Below, piece after piece: positions 1 through 12,563 of a stretch of DNA of 64,000 bases. Source of the DNA: Phascolomyces articulosus (Eukaryota; Mucoromycota; Mucoromycetes; Mucorales; Lichtheimiaceae); contig JAIXMP010000011.1 of assembly GCA_025677815.1 (NCBI GenBank), positions 124,001 through 188,000 of the forward strand, written 5' to 3'. Both the position numbers and the translations under genes were made by a program. The notes under the pieces were generated by a model that was not told the DNA's origin, searched no databases, and worked only from the letters and a program-made list of their open reading frames with translations. Within the stretch, counting starts at the first letter, position 1. Every line of letters begins with the position of its first letter.

Positions 1-1
1 T

Positions 2-241
2 TCAAAAATCGATGCAGCTCTTGCTGAACCAACAAAGAATCATTGTCCTATTTGCCCTCCTACTTCCTCTAATACTACATCGTGTGCTTCTGATCATCAA
101 GACCATGAAATTGCGAAATCTCTTTTATCATTGGCTTCTTGCGCAGCCCCCAAATCCTCATCACATCATTCTGAACAAGACCGTCCTCATTTACCACCTA
201 TTGCATTACCTACGCCAACATCTTCTTATCATCATCAATAA
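2..241 (+). CDS. 3' end of an unidentified protein gene (partial)
   Basis: The frame starting at base 2 is open from the window edge to a TAA at 239-241. It gives about 79 residues rich in Ser, His, Pro and Cys. It includes NHCPICPP, a CxxC pair that could belong to a zinc-binding site, and a polar tail ending SSYHHQ. Composition looks coding, and a pyrimidine-rich non-coding tract starts right after the stop. A longer open frame over the same bases (12-659) encodes runs of Leu, Ile and Ser from CT repeats and is rejected. The N-terminus lies outside the window, so no function can be given. It may be a regulator with a small zinc motif, but that is a guess. Confidence 0.5.
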   Translation, partial: SKIDAALAEPTKNHCPICPPTSSNTTSCASDHQDHEIAKSLLSLASCAAPKSSSHHSEQDRPHLPPIALPTPTSSYHHQ

Positions 242-264
242 ATCATATTTCATCATTATCATTA

Positions 265-265
265 C

Positions 266-300
<35 letters not shown>

Positions 301-328
301 GTCTGTTCTCTCTCCCTCCCCCCATCTC

Positions 329-367
<39 letters not shown>
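265..367. repeat. CT microsatellite tracts
   Basis: Two (CT)n tracts, about 265-300 and 330-367, are separated by a short C-rich spacer. They lie in the 3' flank of the partial gene. Poly-T and T-rich sequence continues to about 720, and bases 242-860 hold no credible gene. Confidence 0.85.
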
Positions 368-370
<3 letters not shown>

Positions 371-860
371 CTTTATCAATTTTACAACAACAAATTATTT
401 GTTTTCTAAGCAATTTATCATCCATTTTTTTTTGAATTCATGGCAAAAAGAATCCATTCTTTCTTTTTTTTTTTATCTTTTTTATCACACACAACACAAG
501 ATACCTTATTTTTTAAATGTAAATTTTTGCTCTTTTAAGCCTTCTTTTTCTTTTTTTCTTTTTTTCTTTATCATCCATTTTATCATCCAACAAACCCAAA
601 TCTTCATTTTATTCATCATTATTCAACTTACCCCAATCATGTATTCTGTTTTTGTATAAGCTTTTTTTTTTTATTCATCCCATTTCTTTCTCTCTCTTTT
701 TTTTGTTCATACTCTTTTTTTTCAATAATATAATTCAATAATAACAAACAATAATAATAATAATTGATAATTAAAATAATAATAATACTACATCAACTAC
801 TATTTTATTTTGTTAAAAAAGAAGTGACGCTTTAACTCATTCTTATAAATATGCTTGGAT

Positions 861-2180
861 TTAATAAGCAGCTTGATGTGCTTTTTGAGCTCTACCCGAA
901 GGATCTTCACTACACCCCCAATCTTTACGAGGAATCCATCTGACGACACTTGTCGTGCAAGCTTCTTGAGGAAACCATTGATCGAACAAAACACGATACA
1001 TGTAGGCTTCTTTGGTAGTTGGTGTATCCTTGACCCATTTCTCTTTAGCTCGTTCAAATGCTTGATCAGGGACTTTGGTCTCACTCACATCTTTGAGAGC
1101 GTCAATCCAGTCATACCCAACACCATCCGAAAACTGTTCCTTTTGACGCCAAAGAATACTCTCGGGAAGATAAGGCTTGACATGCGGTTCATTGGAGGTA
1201 TCAAACGCCTTACGTACAATATATTTCTCCATACGACCGGGCCCAGGTCGTTTATCACGTGGATCAATGGACATGGCGAAATCCAAAAAGTCAAGATCCA
1301 GAAAAGGGACTCTGGCTTCTACGCCCCAAGCCATGGTCGACTTATTGGCACGTAAACAGTCAGCGTAGTGCAAATTTTTGACGCGTGTCACCGTTTCACC
1401 ATGAAAAGCAGCATCATCGGGTGCTGCGTGGAAATACAAATAACCACCAAAGACTTCATCTGCACCTTCGCCTGATAAGACCATTTTGACGCCCATGGCT
1501 TTAATTTTACGAGATAACAAATACATGGGAGTCGAGGCACGGATAGTGGTCACATCATAGGTTTCTAAATGATAAATCACATCATTGACAGCATCTAAAG
1601 CTTCTTGAATGGTAAATGTATATTCATGATGGATGGTATTCAAATGGTCTGCTACTTTACGAGCTGCAATCAAATCAGGTGACCCTTCCAGCCCTATTGA
1701 AAATGAATGCATGCCAGGCCACATTTTTGGTCCACCTATAAAAATTTTATTATCTTGCATGAGTAAAATATATATTTTTTTTCTTCCCTTCTCAAATGAA
1801 TATACTTTTTTTTCTATCTTTTTTTTTTAATAAAATCAGCTTATTTGGTAATTTATTTTTCCATCATGTTGTGTGATATCAACATACTTTCATCGAACCG
1901 CGGTTCGTCTTCTTGAATAGTTCCAGATGCAATCTTTTGAGTTTCACGGACAGCAATAGATGCAATTAAACTAGAATCTAAACCACCCGATAATAAGACA
2001 CCATAAGGTACTTCTGCCATTAATCGTTTACGTACAGAAGCTTCTAATGTACGACGTAATAATTTCAAATCCACTGGATTTTCTCCAATTTTTTCATTAT
2101 CCCACCTATAATATCAAGGATGTGTTATTACTTTCTTGTCTGATACCGGTGGATAGATGATGCATTATCAAGATGGTCTA

Positions 2181-2215
<35 letters not shown>

Positions 2216-2438
2216 TTTACCAAGAAGGTTGATACCAACGTGCCGTTCCCTCTGTTTCGGAATCATAAAGATGACCAGGTGGGAATGCCAAAATTTTATC
2301 ACAATCTTCATTTAAAGACTTGAGTTCCGATGCAAAATAAACTGTCTTTGGCATATCTGACCGCCAACCATAATAAAGGGTTCTATATTATTGTGTTATT
2401 CATTTATAACAAACGTGTCAAAATGAGGGGTGGATGGA

Positions 2439-2472
<34 letters not shown>

Positions 2473-3335
2473 CATGATTTCATATTTTTTTTATAGAAGG
2501 GCGTGATAGCCCATTTCTTTTTTTTTGCAGAAAAAATAAATAAATTAATACATACGTGACACCAATAGGATCGCGAGCTGCAATGATTCGATTATGTTCA
2601 ACATCAAGTAATACAAATGAAAAAATACCATCTAAATGATGCACCAATTCTTGACCCATTTCTTTATACTATATAAAAACAATAGGTAGGATAAAATGAG
2701 TCTAAATTCACTATAACATAAAAATGTTATTATTAGTGTTGTCAAAAAAAAAGAAACAATACCAAATGCATAATCACTTCACAATCGGAATGAGTTTTGA
2801 AAACATGACCTTTTTGTTCAAGTTGACGTCGTAATTGTTTATGATTATAAATTTCACCTATAAAACATCTATGTTATTAAGCAAAGTGGTATGCATAATG
2901 CCATCATGAATGAATCTTTCTTGTATATTCTTACCATTGACACAAAGGACGAATTTTTCATCCTCACTTACAATAGGCTGAGCTCCAGAATCTGGATGAT
3001 TCTCGAATCCCCCCAATCAAATCAGTTATACATATATTTATTCCGAAGAGAACTTTTTTTTTAAAAAAAATAAACATACCAACGCCAACAATAGCCAAAC
3101 GTTCATGCGCTAAAATATGATTGTCAATGGTATAGCAACCAGACCAGTCAGGTCCACGATGACGTATTCTAAACAAATGAGAAACATATTAACATCAAAT
3201 AATTTAGGGTATATATTATAAAAGTTCTAGAAAAAAAAAAAAGAATAATATATACTTCTTGGAAAGATAAAGTGCTCTTTGACGATAATTTTCGACGTCA
3301 CCTTCATAACGATACACAGCGAAAATTCCACACAT
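861..3335 (-). CDS. ASN1: Asparagine synthetase (glutamine-hydrolysing)
   Basis: Makes asparagine from aspartate, ATP and glutamine in the cytosol. Eight exons assemble without a frame break: 3256-3335, 3080-3168, 2935-2991, 2763-2857, 2556-2668, 2221-2382, 1888-2105 and 861-1753. They give 568 residues, the usual family length. The protein opens MCGIF, so Cys2 becomes the N-terminal nucleophile of the glutaminase domain; RHRGPDWSG and HERLAIVG follow. The synthetase half has the PP-loop LLSGGLDSS near residue 235. [18 protein letters not shown] and [10 protein letters not shown] are further signatures. Introns are 66-173 nt with GTA-type donors and TAG/CAG/AAG acceptors; the one before exon 7 holds an AT microsatellite. 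The start is fixed because Cys must follow Met. Nothing looks damaged, and identity is certain at family level. Confidence 0.97.
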
Positions 3336-6300
3336 CTTTTAATTAGTTGTAGTCGATATAGATAGATATATATAAAATCTGGTTTTAGCGATGCGTGAAG
3401 AAATAATAAAAAAGTAAAAGAAAAATAAATAACCCAAAGAAGAAAGAGATACTATATATACATAATAGACAACCCTCTTTTTTTTTCTCAAGAATATAAT
3501 AATATCCCTGTTTATCATTTTCTGTATGGGGATAGATAATTTGTTATATAATAGATAATAGTTAGTAAACCTCACTTTTGTATTCATCAGTTGTTGTTGT
3601 TTGTAGAATCACACAAAAGATTAGGGCGTCCAATCATATTTTGAATCTTCACAAAAACACAAATGATTATCTCATTCTTCCAATGCATCTTTATTCTAAA
3701 TATTGTTTACAATAATGATATCATCCTTTTTTTTCTTTTTTGCCACAGCACACCCATCCATCCATTGATTAGTATAAATTATATTATAGAGTGAATGATA
3801 TGAACCCCCTGCTTTTGTTTTTTTCAAGAAAAGGGAGGGAGAGAAAAACACGATTTTTTTTATTATAATGTAGACAGGTCTGGCGGAGAGAAAAAGGAAA
3901 GGATCATGGGAGATTATTTGGGTTGGTGGGATGATGGGGAATGATCATATCAACGAATCCTTTTTTTTCATTATCTATTTTTTTTTTCATTATCTTATCT
4001 ATATTATTTTCCTTATCAAGGTCCTTAAAAAAAGTCTGTGCATGAATAAATCATGATAATAATCTGTTATATTATAACACTCCCCCCCTCTTTTGTTTGA
4101 TCAAGGAGCAATCCCCTAAATAATTATTATATACTTCAGTATAATAGATGATGGTACTCTTTCGGTTTATCATGACGACGATAATTAAATTTCGTTGTTA
4201 CAAATTGTTGTCAAGGAACAAAATAAAAATTGTCCTGTATTTTTTTTAAATAGCTGTGTATATAGAACAACTGATCTAATTATAATGTATATAAAAAGAC
4301 TTCTTTAGGAGATCGAGATGGTGTAAGCGGATAACTATGATTTACTTGAAATTTTTTTTTCTTTAGATCTTGAAAAAGATGCAGTTTGAGATAGAGAGCT
4401 GGGGAAATTTTTGGGTTTTCTAACAACAGCAAACTTATTTACCGCTAGAGATGAAATATATGATAATCACACGCGTTAATGTGCCCTTTTTATTTGTATC
4501 TCTATCGTCATCATGGATCATCTACCTCATTTAACCACTTAAAACCTGGAAAAGATGTTTTTTTTTACCCCTACTCTACTTTTCTTACGTGATGATGATA
4601 AGATGATGTTTTATTTTCCCATCATCAATATAACAGCACACATGTAATCAAAAATTACATTGACATCATAATAGTGGTTATATATCATTTCTCTTGAAAC
4701 CATTATTATTGTCCCTTATCTTTTTTAAATATTTAGAGAACAATTTGATATACAAGTTCCTGGAACAGCAATTATAAATTTATTTATAATACTCAATACT
4801 ACTACATATAATACTTACAACCATTTATTCTATAATGACCCTGTATTTGACAGATCTGTCGTCGTCAATCAAAAGATCTTGCGATTCCAAAATAATATAT
4901 ATATATATATATATATATTTATCATTATTATATAAGTGAGAAGATCTGGATCAACAAAAAAAAATATGCAATGATAATATCAATAATAGTGATATTGGAA
5001 GTTTTCATTATTTATATTTTTCAATGGGTAAAGTTATCCACCATCCGTGAACTCCCATCATTTAATGGATACTTAATCCACGGGAAAAAGAAAAGAATGT
5101 TGTATATTACAACATACGCACCCTTACGCTAGAACCCCTCTCCTCTCTTCTTTATTGTTTCGATTGGGTATATTTTTTTTTCAACAAATAGTATTTAGAT
5201 TGGTATCGCTTTCTAAAACAACTAATACTAAACTGCAAGGTGTGGTCAATTGTCAATAGTATAATAGGGTGAGCTAAATAACATACTGATTTTTTTTACA
5301 TAGCTACCCAACGCTCTAATTTTCTGTTTTTACATCATCCAACAGAAAACATCCTCTTCTCATGTGGATAGATACAAGGTATTCAAATACACATTGATTC
5401 CAAATCATTGTGCAAGGAACTATTTCATTCAACATTGTGGTGGTGGATGACCATTTCGTTGAGAAACTTGAAAAAGAAGAATAATTGTTACGTATGTTTG
5501 TTCAGCATGCTGATTAATTTTTTTTTAACACATGCGTCCTAGGTGTTGAATTTCTTTCTTTACCAAATGAACAGTCATCTTTATAATATATTGATAATAA
5601 GTGTTTTCTGTTATTGGCTATGGGTACATGGATAACAGATTACTTTCTCAAACAGATAACATGTAAAAATTTTGATACCCATTGGATCATTTTCTATGTA
5701 AGTATTAGCACATGTTGCTTTTCAAATCAACAAATAATATATATATATATGTAGGTGCGTATACGATTGTCCAAAAAAAGAAAAAAAAAGGAGCAAGTAG
5801 TTGAGATTGAGGAAGGCAATCAATGGCAGCAATGACCTAATGAAAGGGTTTTTGGAATGTACAAACTTGAATGTAGTCATTGAGTTGGCGAGTATACTGT
5901 TCAAATAGTTATTGATCAATATTTGGTGGTATTGTTTCCTTGATCGTGAGTATATAGTTTTTATTCAAAAGAAAAAAAAGGAACTTGGCAAAAGGAAAGC
6001 GCTTGTTTTTGTTTCTTACTTATATAATAATAGAAGCAGTAGTCATATTGCACAAACAGTGGTTAATAACTTTTTATACGAGCTCTAATCCTTTTGACAA
6101 TCATTTTTATACCACTGTTAGGTTGTATATGCTTTGTAACGCCACTATTTTTATTGAAATTGTATAGTAATATCAAGTTTCAGATATAATAAAGTTTGAG
6201 CATTCCAAAACTAAAAAAAAAATACATATAAAACGATCATCCTTTTTCATAAATCGCAATGTACATCACGATGGATTAACTTAAACAAAGCAAAATACAT

Positions 6301-6598
6301 GGAGACGTATTCCTTATTTTATTGGCATGGTCTGTGCATCTAGAAGAATTTCGAATCAGTCGGTCAGGATATATAGCAACATAAAAAAGGCAGACACTTA
6401 ATTATAGTAGTAAATGTTGAAGATCAATTTATTAAGATAGAAAGGATAAACAATAAAGCATTTTATTTTACATGAAGAAACTAAACTATCTAATTGGTTT
6501 TTTTTATCATTTCTTATATATTATTAAAAAAAACCGGTCACGACAGTACTCATCGCCTTCTCGTGCCTCAACCAAACACACTTGCCCAGATTTGCCAG

Positions 6599-6669
6599 GG
6601 CATCATCACCTTACACTTATGAAAAAGCAGTGGCGCCATATTTTTTCACAAGTGTAATATGATGATGCC
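6599..6669. repeat. 20-bp imperfect inverted repeat (hairpin)
   Basis: Left arm 6599-6618 starts GGCATCATCA and ends TTACACTT. Right arm 6650-6669 is its reverse complement except at two positions. The 31-nt loop contains the palindrome TGGCGCCA. It sits in the least AT-rich part of the long intergenic region. Confidence 0.75.
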
Positions 6670-7652
6670 AAGGCGCACCCACGACTGTCAACCCCTCCAG
6701 TTGTACAATCGTGGAATGATGAACCTGGGATTATGATGACCTACGCTATGCTTTCATCATCTGGGAACATCCGAAAGCAACCCTATTGTAATAATCAGTC
6801 TGGAAAAATTTCTTCCAACCTGAAGTTACATGATGAGCGTGTGACCTGATGAAAAAAAAAAGCGAGAAAGAAGGAAAACAGCAGGTCTTTTTATACTTTT
6901 TTTTTATTCCCCATTGAATATCCGATTAAGCGACTTGCTTATGGAGCAGTCTTTATTTTTCTTTCTCCTACTTTCTATATGCTTGTGAGCGTGTATAAGT
7001 CATATGAGGAAAAAAAAAAAGTAAATGGAGTGAATGTCAAAAAAAAAGACGTTCTTTGCCATGGAAATTTTTATAGAAGTTAAAGTGGTACCTGGTTCAC
7101 TCCGTAACCAAGCTTATTTTTTGTTTCACCTGGTCACAAACAAGGATCTGCAATAAGGGATGTTTCTCCGCAGCGCCGATTTATTATATAGTGTGGGGTA
7201 GATTTTTTTTATAACAATCGATCAAATGAAGATAGAAGGCCAATAGGTTTTTTTTACAGTAATATATATATATATAAGGAAGCAATATCCTTCTTCCGCG
7301 AGCAAATCAGCAAAAGTTTTGATCTGCTTATGCCCTTTTTTTTATCCAATAAATCTCTTCCTTTTTGTCGTTATAATTTATATTACTATCGTGGTGTTGC
7401 GGTTTGTGTATTATAAAAGTTTTTCGGAATGACAAGAACAAGATAACGATAAAAACATTTTTTTTGACAAGTTCATCATTGTACATATGACCGTTATGAT
7501 GATAAAAATTAGTGAAAAAGAACGAAACATGAATTATTTGGACTTTGATCGAAAGACGAACTAGAAAGAGAATAAGTCTATCTACGGATAATGGTTTCGG
7601 TGCTGCTGCTGTATATACCGGGACTTATTACTTGATTGCTTTTTGTCCGTTC

Positions 7653-7685
7653 AATCCAAAGTGGATTTTAAATCCGCTTTGGATT
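7653..7685. repeat. 33-bp near-perfect palindrome
   Basis: Two 16-bp arms, beginning AATCCAAAG and ending CTTTGGATT, flank one central base at 7669 with a single mismatch. It lies in non-coding DNA, about 1.4 kb beyond the 3' end of the secreted-protein gene at 9104-10764. It could be a cruciform, a dimeric protein-binding site or a remnant of a transposon end. Confidence 0.75.
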
Positions 7686-9103
7686 CCCTTTGTGATAGAA
7701 TTACTACCGCTTTGCTTTATATAAATAAACTAGAATTTAAAAACAACAGCAAGTATCCATGGCTTCTGTAGTTTATCGTGATATAATTTTAAAAGGTTTT
7801 TTTATGGTATAAACAATGTCATCATTGATCATTTCTTTCGTGAGTTTTGTTCAAAACCCAATTTTTCTAAAAACTTCAGTCTTCGTCCACTTTTGGACGT
7901 AAAATTTTTGGCTCAAGATCAAGACATTAATATGCTATTGTAACTCCAAGGGTTTGTCCTATGTACTCAAAATTATTTTACAAGATGAAGAGTGGCTGCA
8001 AAGCTCTCAAAACAGGACTTTTAGCTCCCAACACATAATGTCTAAAAAAGTATGCAGTGTGCATTACCCAATAATAATGTATGAAATGGAGCCCTCATAT
8101 CATGAACTATCATTCCCTTTGAAAAAAAAAATATCAGGTTTTTCATTGATTTTTTTTTCTTATGGTGCGCTTGCTTGTATGATTTCAATTCATATTTACT
8201 TGATAAATCAAACGATATACATCTTATATATAATAGTATTATGTACGTACTTGAGCTATTTTCATCTCACCAGAAGAGGTCCCTCTACTTGAACATCCCT
8301 TGTGTTGTAGTAAAATTACATCGTATTACAATTTTCTTTTTGGATTATTTTTGTAATACTTATTGTTGCTGTCACACTTCAATTTTATTATGCCATGTAG
8401 TCATCTTTACTTTGCCACGTATTTATCACTCATCATCATATTAATTATTCGAACGTATCCAATTGACAGTCATAAACCCATATTGCATCTTCCATCACTC
8501 CACGTACATTATTATCATTAGTTTCATTATATAGTTCATTATTATTATAAGCAGCTAGAAATATATAAACACCCCCCAACATTAAAACGCATAGGCAACA
8601 TATTTTACGTTACTCTTTATTTTACTACTACACTTCTGTTATATCTATTCCTATGACTTGGTATTGATCCACCATAACTATTACGACGGTTGTATTTATA
8701 TTTTTTTTCTGTGATTTGTCGGTCACCACTTTGATAGACTCCCACGAACGAGTCTTTTTCCGTAATAGGTACAGGGTTGCTTCCTTGCTGTACCGTTATA
8801 ATTCCTTACAAAAAGAAAAAGATGGATGGATATATGAGGGAAATAATCCAAAAAAATCTAATCTAGATTTAGAAGAGAAGGTTCAGGTAGGGAAGAAGAA
8901 AAAAAGATATAAAACTATAAAATATATATCATTATTGGGGGTGTTCCCATTGCATTTGACCAACCTTTTACTGGAACTTGGTTCATCCTCGCCTCTTCCT
9001 TTTAAAAAAAACATCAGAAAGAGCGTTTTTATATAGCATGTTGTACCCAATACAAATTGCAAGAAAGTTTATAGTAAGTCACTTCATCGAACGCCAGTTT
9101 ATT

Positions 9104-10764
9104 TTACATCACGTAAAAAATGAATAAAATGTTGCTTTGTCTTTTGAATCCCATGGTAATATATATGTATTCACCGACCTGGGGATTCTTCATTTTTTGG
9201 TTATGAATGAATATTTTTATTGACATTGTTGTACCAGAGCCATCGACGATCTCTGTGTTTGTTACTGTTTCTGTTACAGTTCCAACTTCAGCTTCTAGAT
9301 TATCAACTACAGGGAAACAACCTTGAAAAGCACTATTGATATAACAAATAAAATCACTCAAGATACCAGGAATCACGGCGCTCTTTATGAAGATTCTTCC
9401 ACCAGTATATGAAGTTACTTCAAATTGAGCATTGCTATAGAATAATGTACACATATATACAAGACAGTGCGTATATGTATAAACTTGTAAAATGATACTG
9501 TATGCTTAAAATGAAGAATTTTTACCTTGAGGACCGAGGATGAATGCATCCCAATCACCATAGCTCCAGATTTCCATTATACTGCTGCTTTAGGCATCAG
9601 TATCAATGTCACCTTCTGCTACAATGGACGGATAGAAATTGGAAATTATGGTGCAGCCATTGATATTCTTGGATGGGTTAACCTTCCCAATAGCATGTTA
9701 AGTCTCGCGCGTTATTGGGGCCTATAATAGACGTTGGATGGAGATCAGTATACATGTGTTAGTCATGATCAACAATAAAAATTTGCGTTGGATGAATGGG
9801 TAAAGAATCCATTCATTATCCATTTTCAATCAATCTATCCATCTAGATAATCAATCATCACTTACATTGATCACCAATCTACAACCATCTTTGGTAAGAT
9901 CTTGTGAGTTGGGACCTTTCAAAGTACCTTCTGTGTTTTTGGATATACCCGTTGGATCCGATAAGACATCCCTTGCCTACGATGGACAGGTTGATGTATT
10001 ATCAACTAAACATATATATAAAGTAATCACATTATAATATGCATTGACAGGAGAATCCAGGGAAATGTCATTTCCTTGCGCATCCAATTGTAAATTGGGT
10101 TTAAGACTTGCAAAATAATTCGACGTGACGCATAAACTGGCAAATGCTAGATCAAAATCCACAATGCATGAAGTTGCTGTTCTTGACGAATGGAATATTC
10201 CTTGCCTACTACTTGTATAAAAGACTTGACCAAAAGCTTTCCCCGGATTTGATGGGTACTTCTCTATCGCCTGCCACAATACCATAACCATAAGACGGAT
10301 GAATGATTATGATTGTAATCAGAGACATGATCTTCACTCACAGTCAATGGACTGGGTAATAATGCTGTAACGGTATTTCTCACGGTTAAATGACCAGGAA
10401 ATCCACTGGCTCTTTGAAAGATCTCATTGCTCTGAAAGACGACCCAGTCATCAAAGAGTTCGGAAAAATGGATAAACTATAGTAGTTGTTATTTTATCTA
10501 TAAATGTATAAACGAAAGAAGGCTGTGTTTTATTACCACATCAGATAATGGATTGACATATCGATTGGTTTCATTTAATAAACATAAATCGATATCACTA
10601 GATTCGTCTTGTTGTCTTGCCCATAATTTGATTGGATAAGAAAACCAATTCAAAGAATTAAAAGCATAAGATGCTGGTGGCATGGCACATGTTGTTTGTA
10701 TTCCTAATAAGGATAAAAGAAAAATGCAAGTCCCAAGGATGATTGTAGTACGCATAATTACCAT
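9104..10764 (-). CDS. Secreted protein of unknown function, 3' half uncertain
   Basis: The first four exons join cleanly: 10537-10764, 10342-10476, 10031-10270 and 9866-9976, all in phase 0 with good GT/AG sites. The protein begins with a signal peptide (MRTTIILGTCIFLLSLLG) that ends near Ala in TTCAM. The mature part is Asn/Ser-rich with a few Cys and no family I recognise. A further coding-like segment lies at about 9104-9435 (ends at TAA 9104). Between them, at 9500-9790, every frame of the expected exon hits a stop; one stretch reads NGCTIISNFYPSIVAEGD and then meets TAA. Either I miss an unusual splice or the gene is broken there. Secretion is well supported; the C-terminal half of the model is not. 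Confidence 0.55.
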
Positions 10765-12563
10765 TAAAAAACACTTGTTTATTTTTGATTTGATGAAATA
10801 AATTTCTCTTGTTGCTTTTTTGACGATAATATAATATTAAAATCACATTGTTCATTAATGATTAGGTGAAGATGTTGTTTTTCATTTTCTTTCTATTCAT
10901 ATCTATATGATTATATTAACTATTTTCATTTTTTGAGGAATGTGTTGCCTAATATATATAAGATTGAGATTTATACTTTTGAATTTAGTAGTTTTTCCCC
11001 TTTCAGAGAGTGATTTTTGGTCTTGTCTTTTTTGGAAGCAATTAGTTTGCTCATGTCAAAAAAAAAATAAAGATGAAAAATACTACCTAAGACCCTATCG
11101 TGTGGATATATTATGTGTATATTATATAATCATCTTGTAAATCTTTTCTTAATAATCGATGACTACGTTGTTGTTGATGTCATTTACGCGTGAAAAAAGA
11201 AAGAAGAAACAGAATCATTTTTGGAAGGTTTTTATTATAAATTTATTGTATTTTTAGCAACTCCTCCCCCATTTTTCTAAATCAATTTCCCAATCCCAAA
11301 AATAAAAGCACCTGATTTATAAAATTGAATATTAACAAGATAAAGTGTTTTGTTCATGATGATGACGATGCATGGAAGTAATACTAGTAGTTGCACAAAA
11401 ATAACACGTTAGTTTATTAAATGGTTTTACCGGGATGTTCAGGGCCGTATTTACACGAAAAATATGTATTAATTAAAAGCAAAAACATCATCATTGCCTA
11501 AGTAATAGAATCAAGGTGTCAAAAATAATGAGTGTGGGAAGCTTAAGGAAAACGATTTCGGTGATCCTTTCCCCATTGGGAAATTCAATGGCCTAAAATA
11601 AAGGACCGGCGACCTTGCCGAATAAAAAAGTGAGAAAAAGCTCAGCTCTTTGTCACTGTTTCCCGATGTGAGTCAAATTCAGTGCACACACCATCAACCC
11701 TTCTTTATCCAATGGAACCTGGGATTTCTCATCCATTTCTAATATATGATTTGCCACGTGTGAATATATATTTATCTTCGTATACCACAAAGGAAAAACC
11801 GTTCTTCCCTTTTTATTATCTTCAAATTCTGTTTTTTTTTTTTTTTTTTTACTGCGGATGTAATGCTGCATGATGGGGGTATCAGATCAATAAATTAGAT
11901 CACAAAAAGAGTGAAAGCAATGGCGTATGCAAAGATTTCCTTTTCTTCTTAAATAGTAAAGAGGATTCGTCATTTTAATGCATTGCCAAAGAAGAAAAAG
12001 AGCAACAATAATAAACATAAAATATACTTTTTTTGGAAACACTATCGACGCGTCATAAAATTTACTCCTTGGTAAGTGTTTGTGTGACCCTTATGTTAGC
12101 TTTTTGGTGCGGACGTTCGGCCGACATGCATGTCGGGTTCATCGCCGATCGTTTTTTCATGTTTTAGATATGTTTCTTTTCTGTGATCTGTTAGTTTTGT
12201 TACTATTTCATTCTTGTGAAGAGAGAATGGATCAAGTGAGATCAGATAATAAATCATTATCATCATCATTCTTGAATTTTAATTGATTTATTCGAGGGAA
12301 ATGTGCTGATTGGGAAAAGAAGGAAAGAAGAAATTTTGTTATTGTTTTAATCAGATTTTATTTGTGACCCAAAATAATTTTGTGAAAATTTTCTTGTCCG
12401 GTAGTTTTTTGATTATTCATCAAAACACCTTTGCGCTGCGGAACAGAAAAAACTTATATAAATGAACTCTAAATTTCTTGTTGTCTTTCCTCTTCTTTCT
12501 CCTCCTCCTCTTCTTCTTTAACTCTTCTTCTTCATCATCTTTTAATAAATAACAACAACAAAT
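10765..12563. other. Intergenic region with a 16-bp palindrome and a TATA-like element
   Basis: There is no credible gene. Poly-T and AT-rich stretches dominate. A perfect 16-bp palindrome, CCGACATGCATGTCGG, lies at 12121-12136. A TATA-like TTATATAAAT lies near 12454, about 110 bp before the next start codon, followed by a CT/TC-rich leader. These are plausible promoter parts of the single-exon gene at 12564. Confidence 0.5.

Larger units (their letters stand above)
3336..9103. other. 5.8-kb gene-free region
   Basis: No frame here shows a recognisable domain or balanced composition. Open frames at 3339-3587, 5722-5919, 5985-6167, 6472-6657, 7954-8444 and 8716-9036 are short and low in complexity. 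The first few hundred bases must hold the asparagine synthetase promoter. AT repeats occur near 4895-4917 and 7260-7276. About 6530-6850 is less AT-rich than its surroundings and carries a strong hairpin; a second palindrome lies at 7653-7685. The tract may hold long regulatory DNA, unrecognised non-coding RNA or a worn-out repeat. Confidence 0.6.

Noticed and set aside
12..659. 215-codon open frame on +
   Set aside because: Product is mostly Leu/Ile/Phe/Ser from CT and T tracts; the neighbouring frame ending at 241 has far better protein character.
4300..4400. Possible tRNA gene near GGTGTAAGCGG
   Set aside because: No acceptor stem, no T-loop GTTCRA and no cloverleaf could be drawn.
7954..8444. 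Overlapping + frames in the long intergenic region
   Set aside because: Hydrophobic low-complexity translations, no family resemblance, no splice partners.
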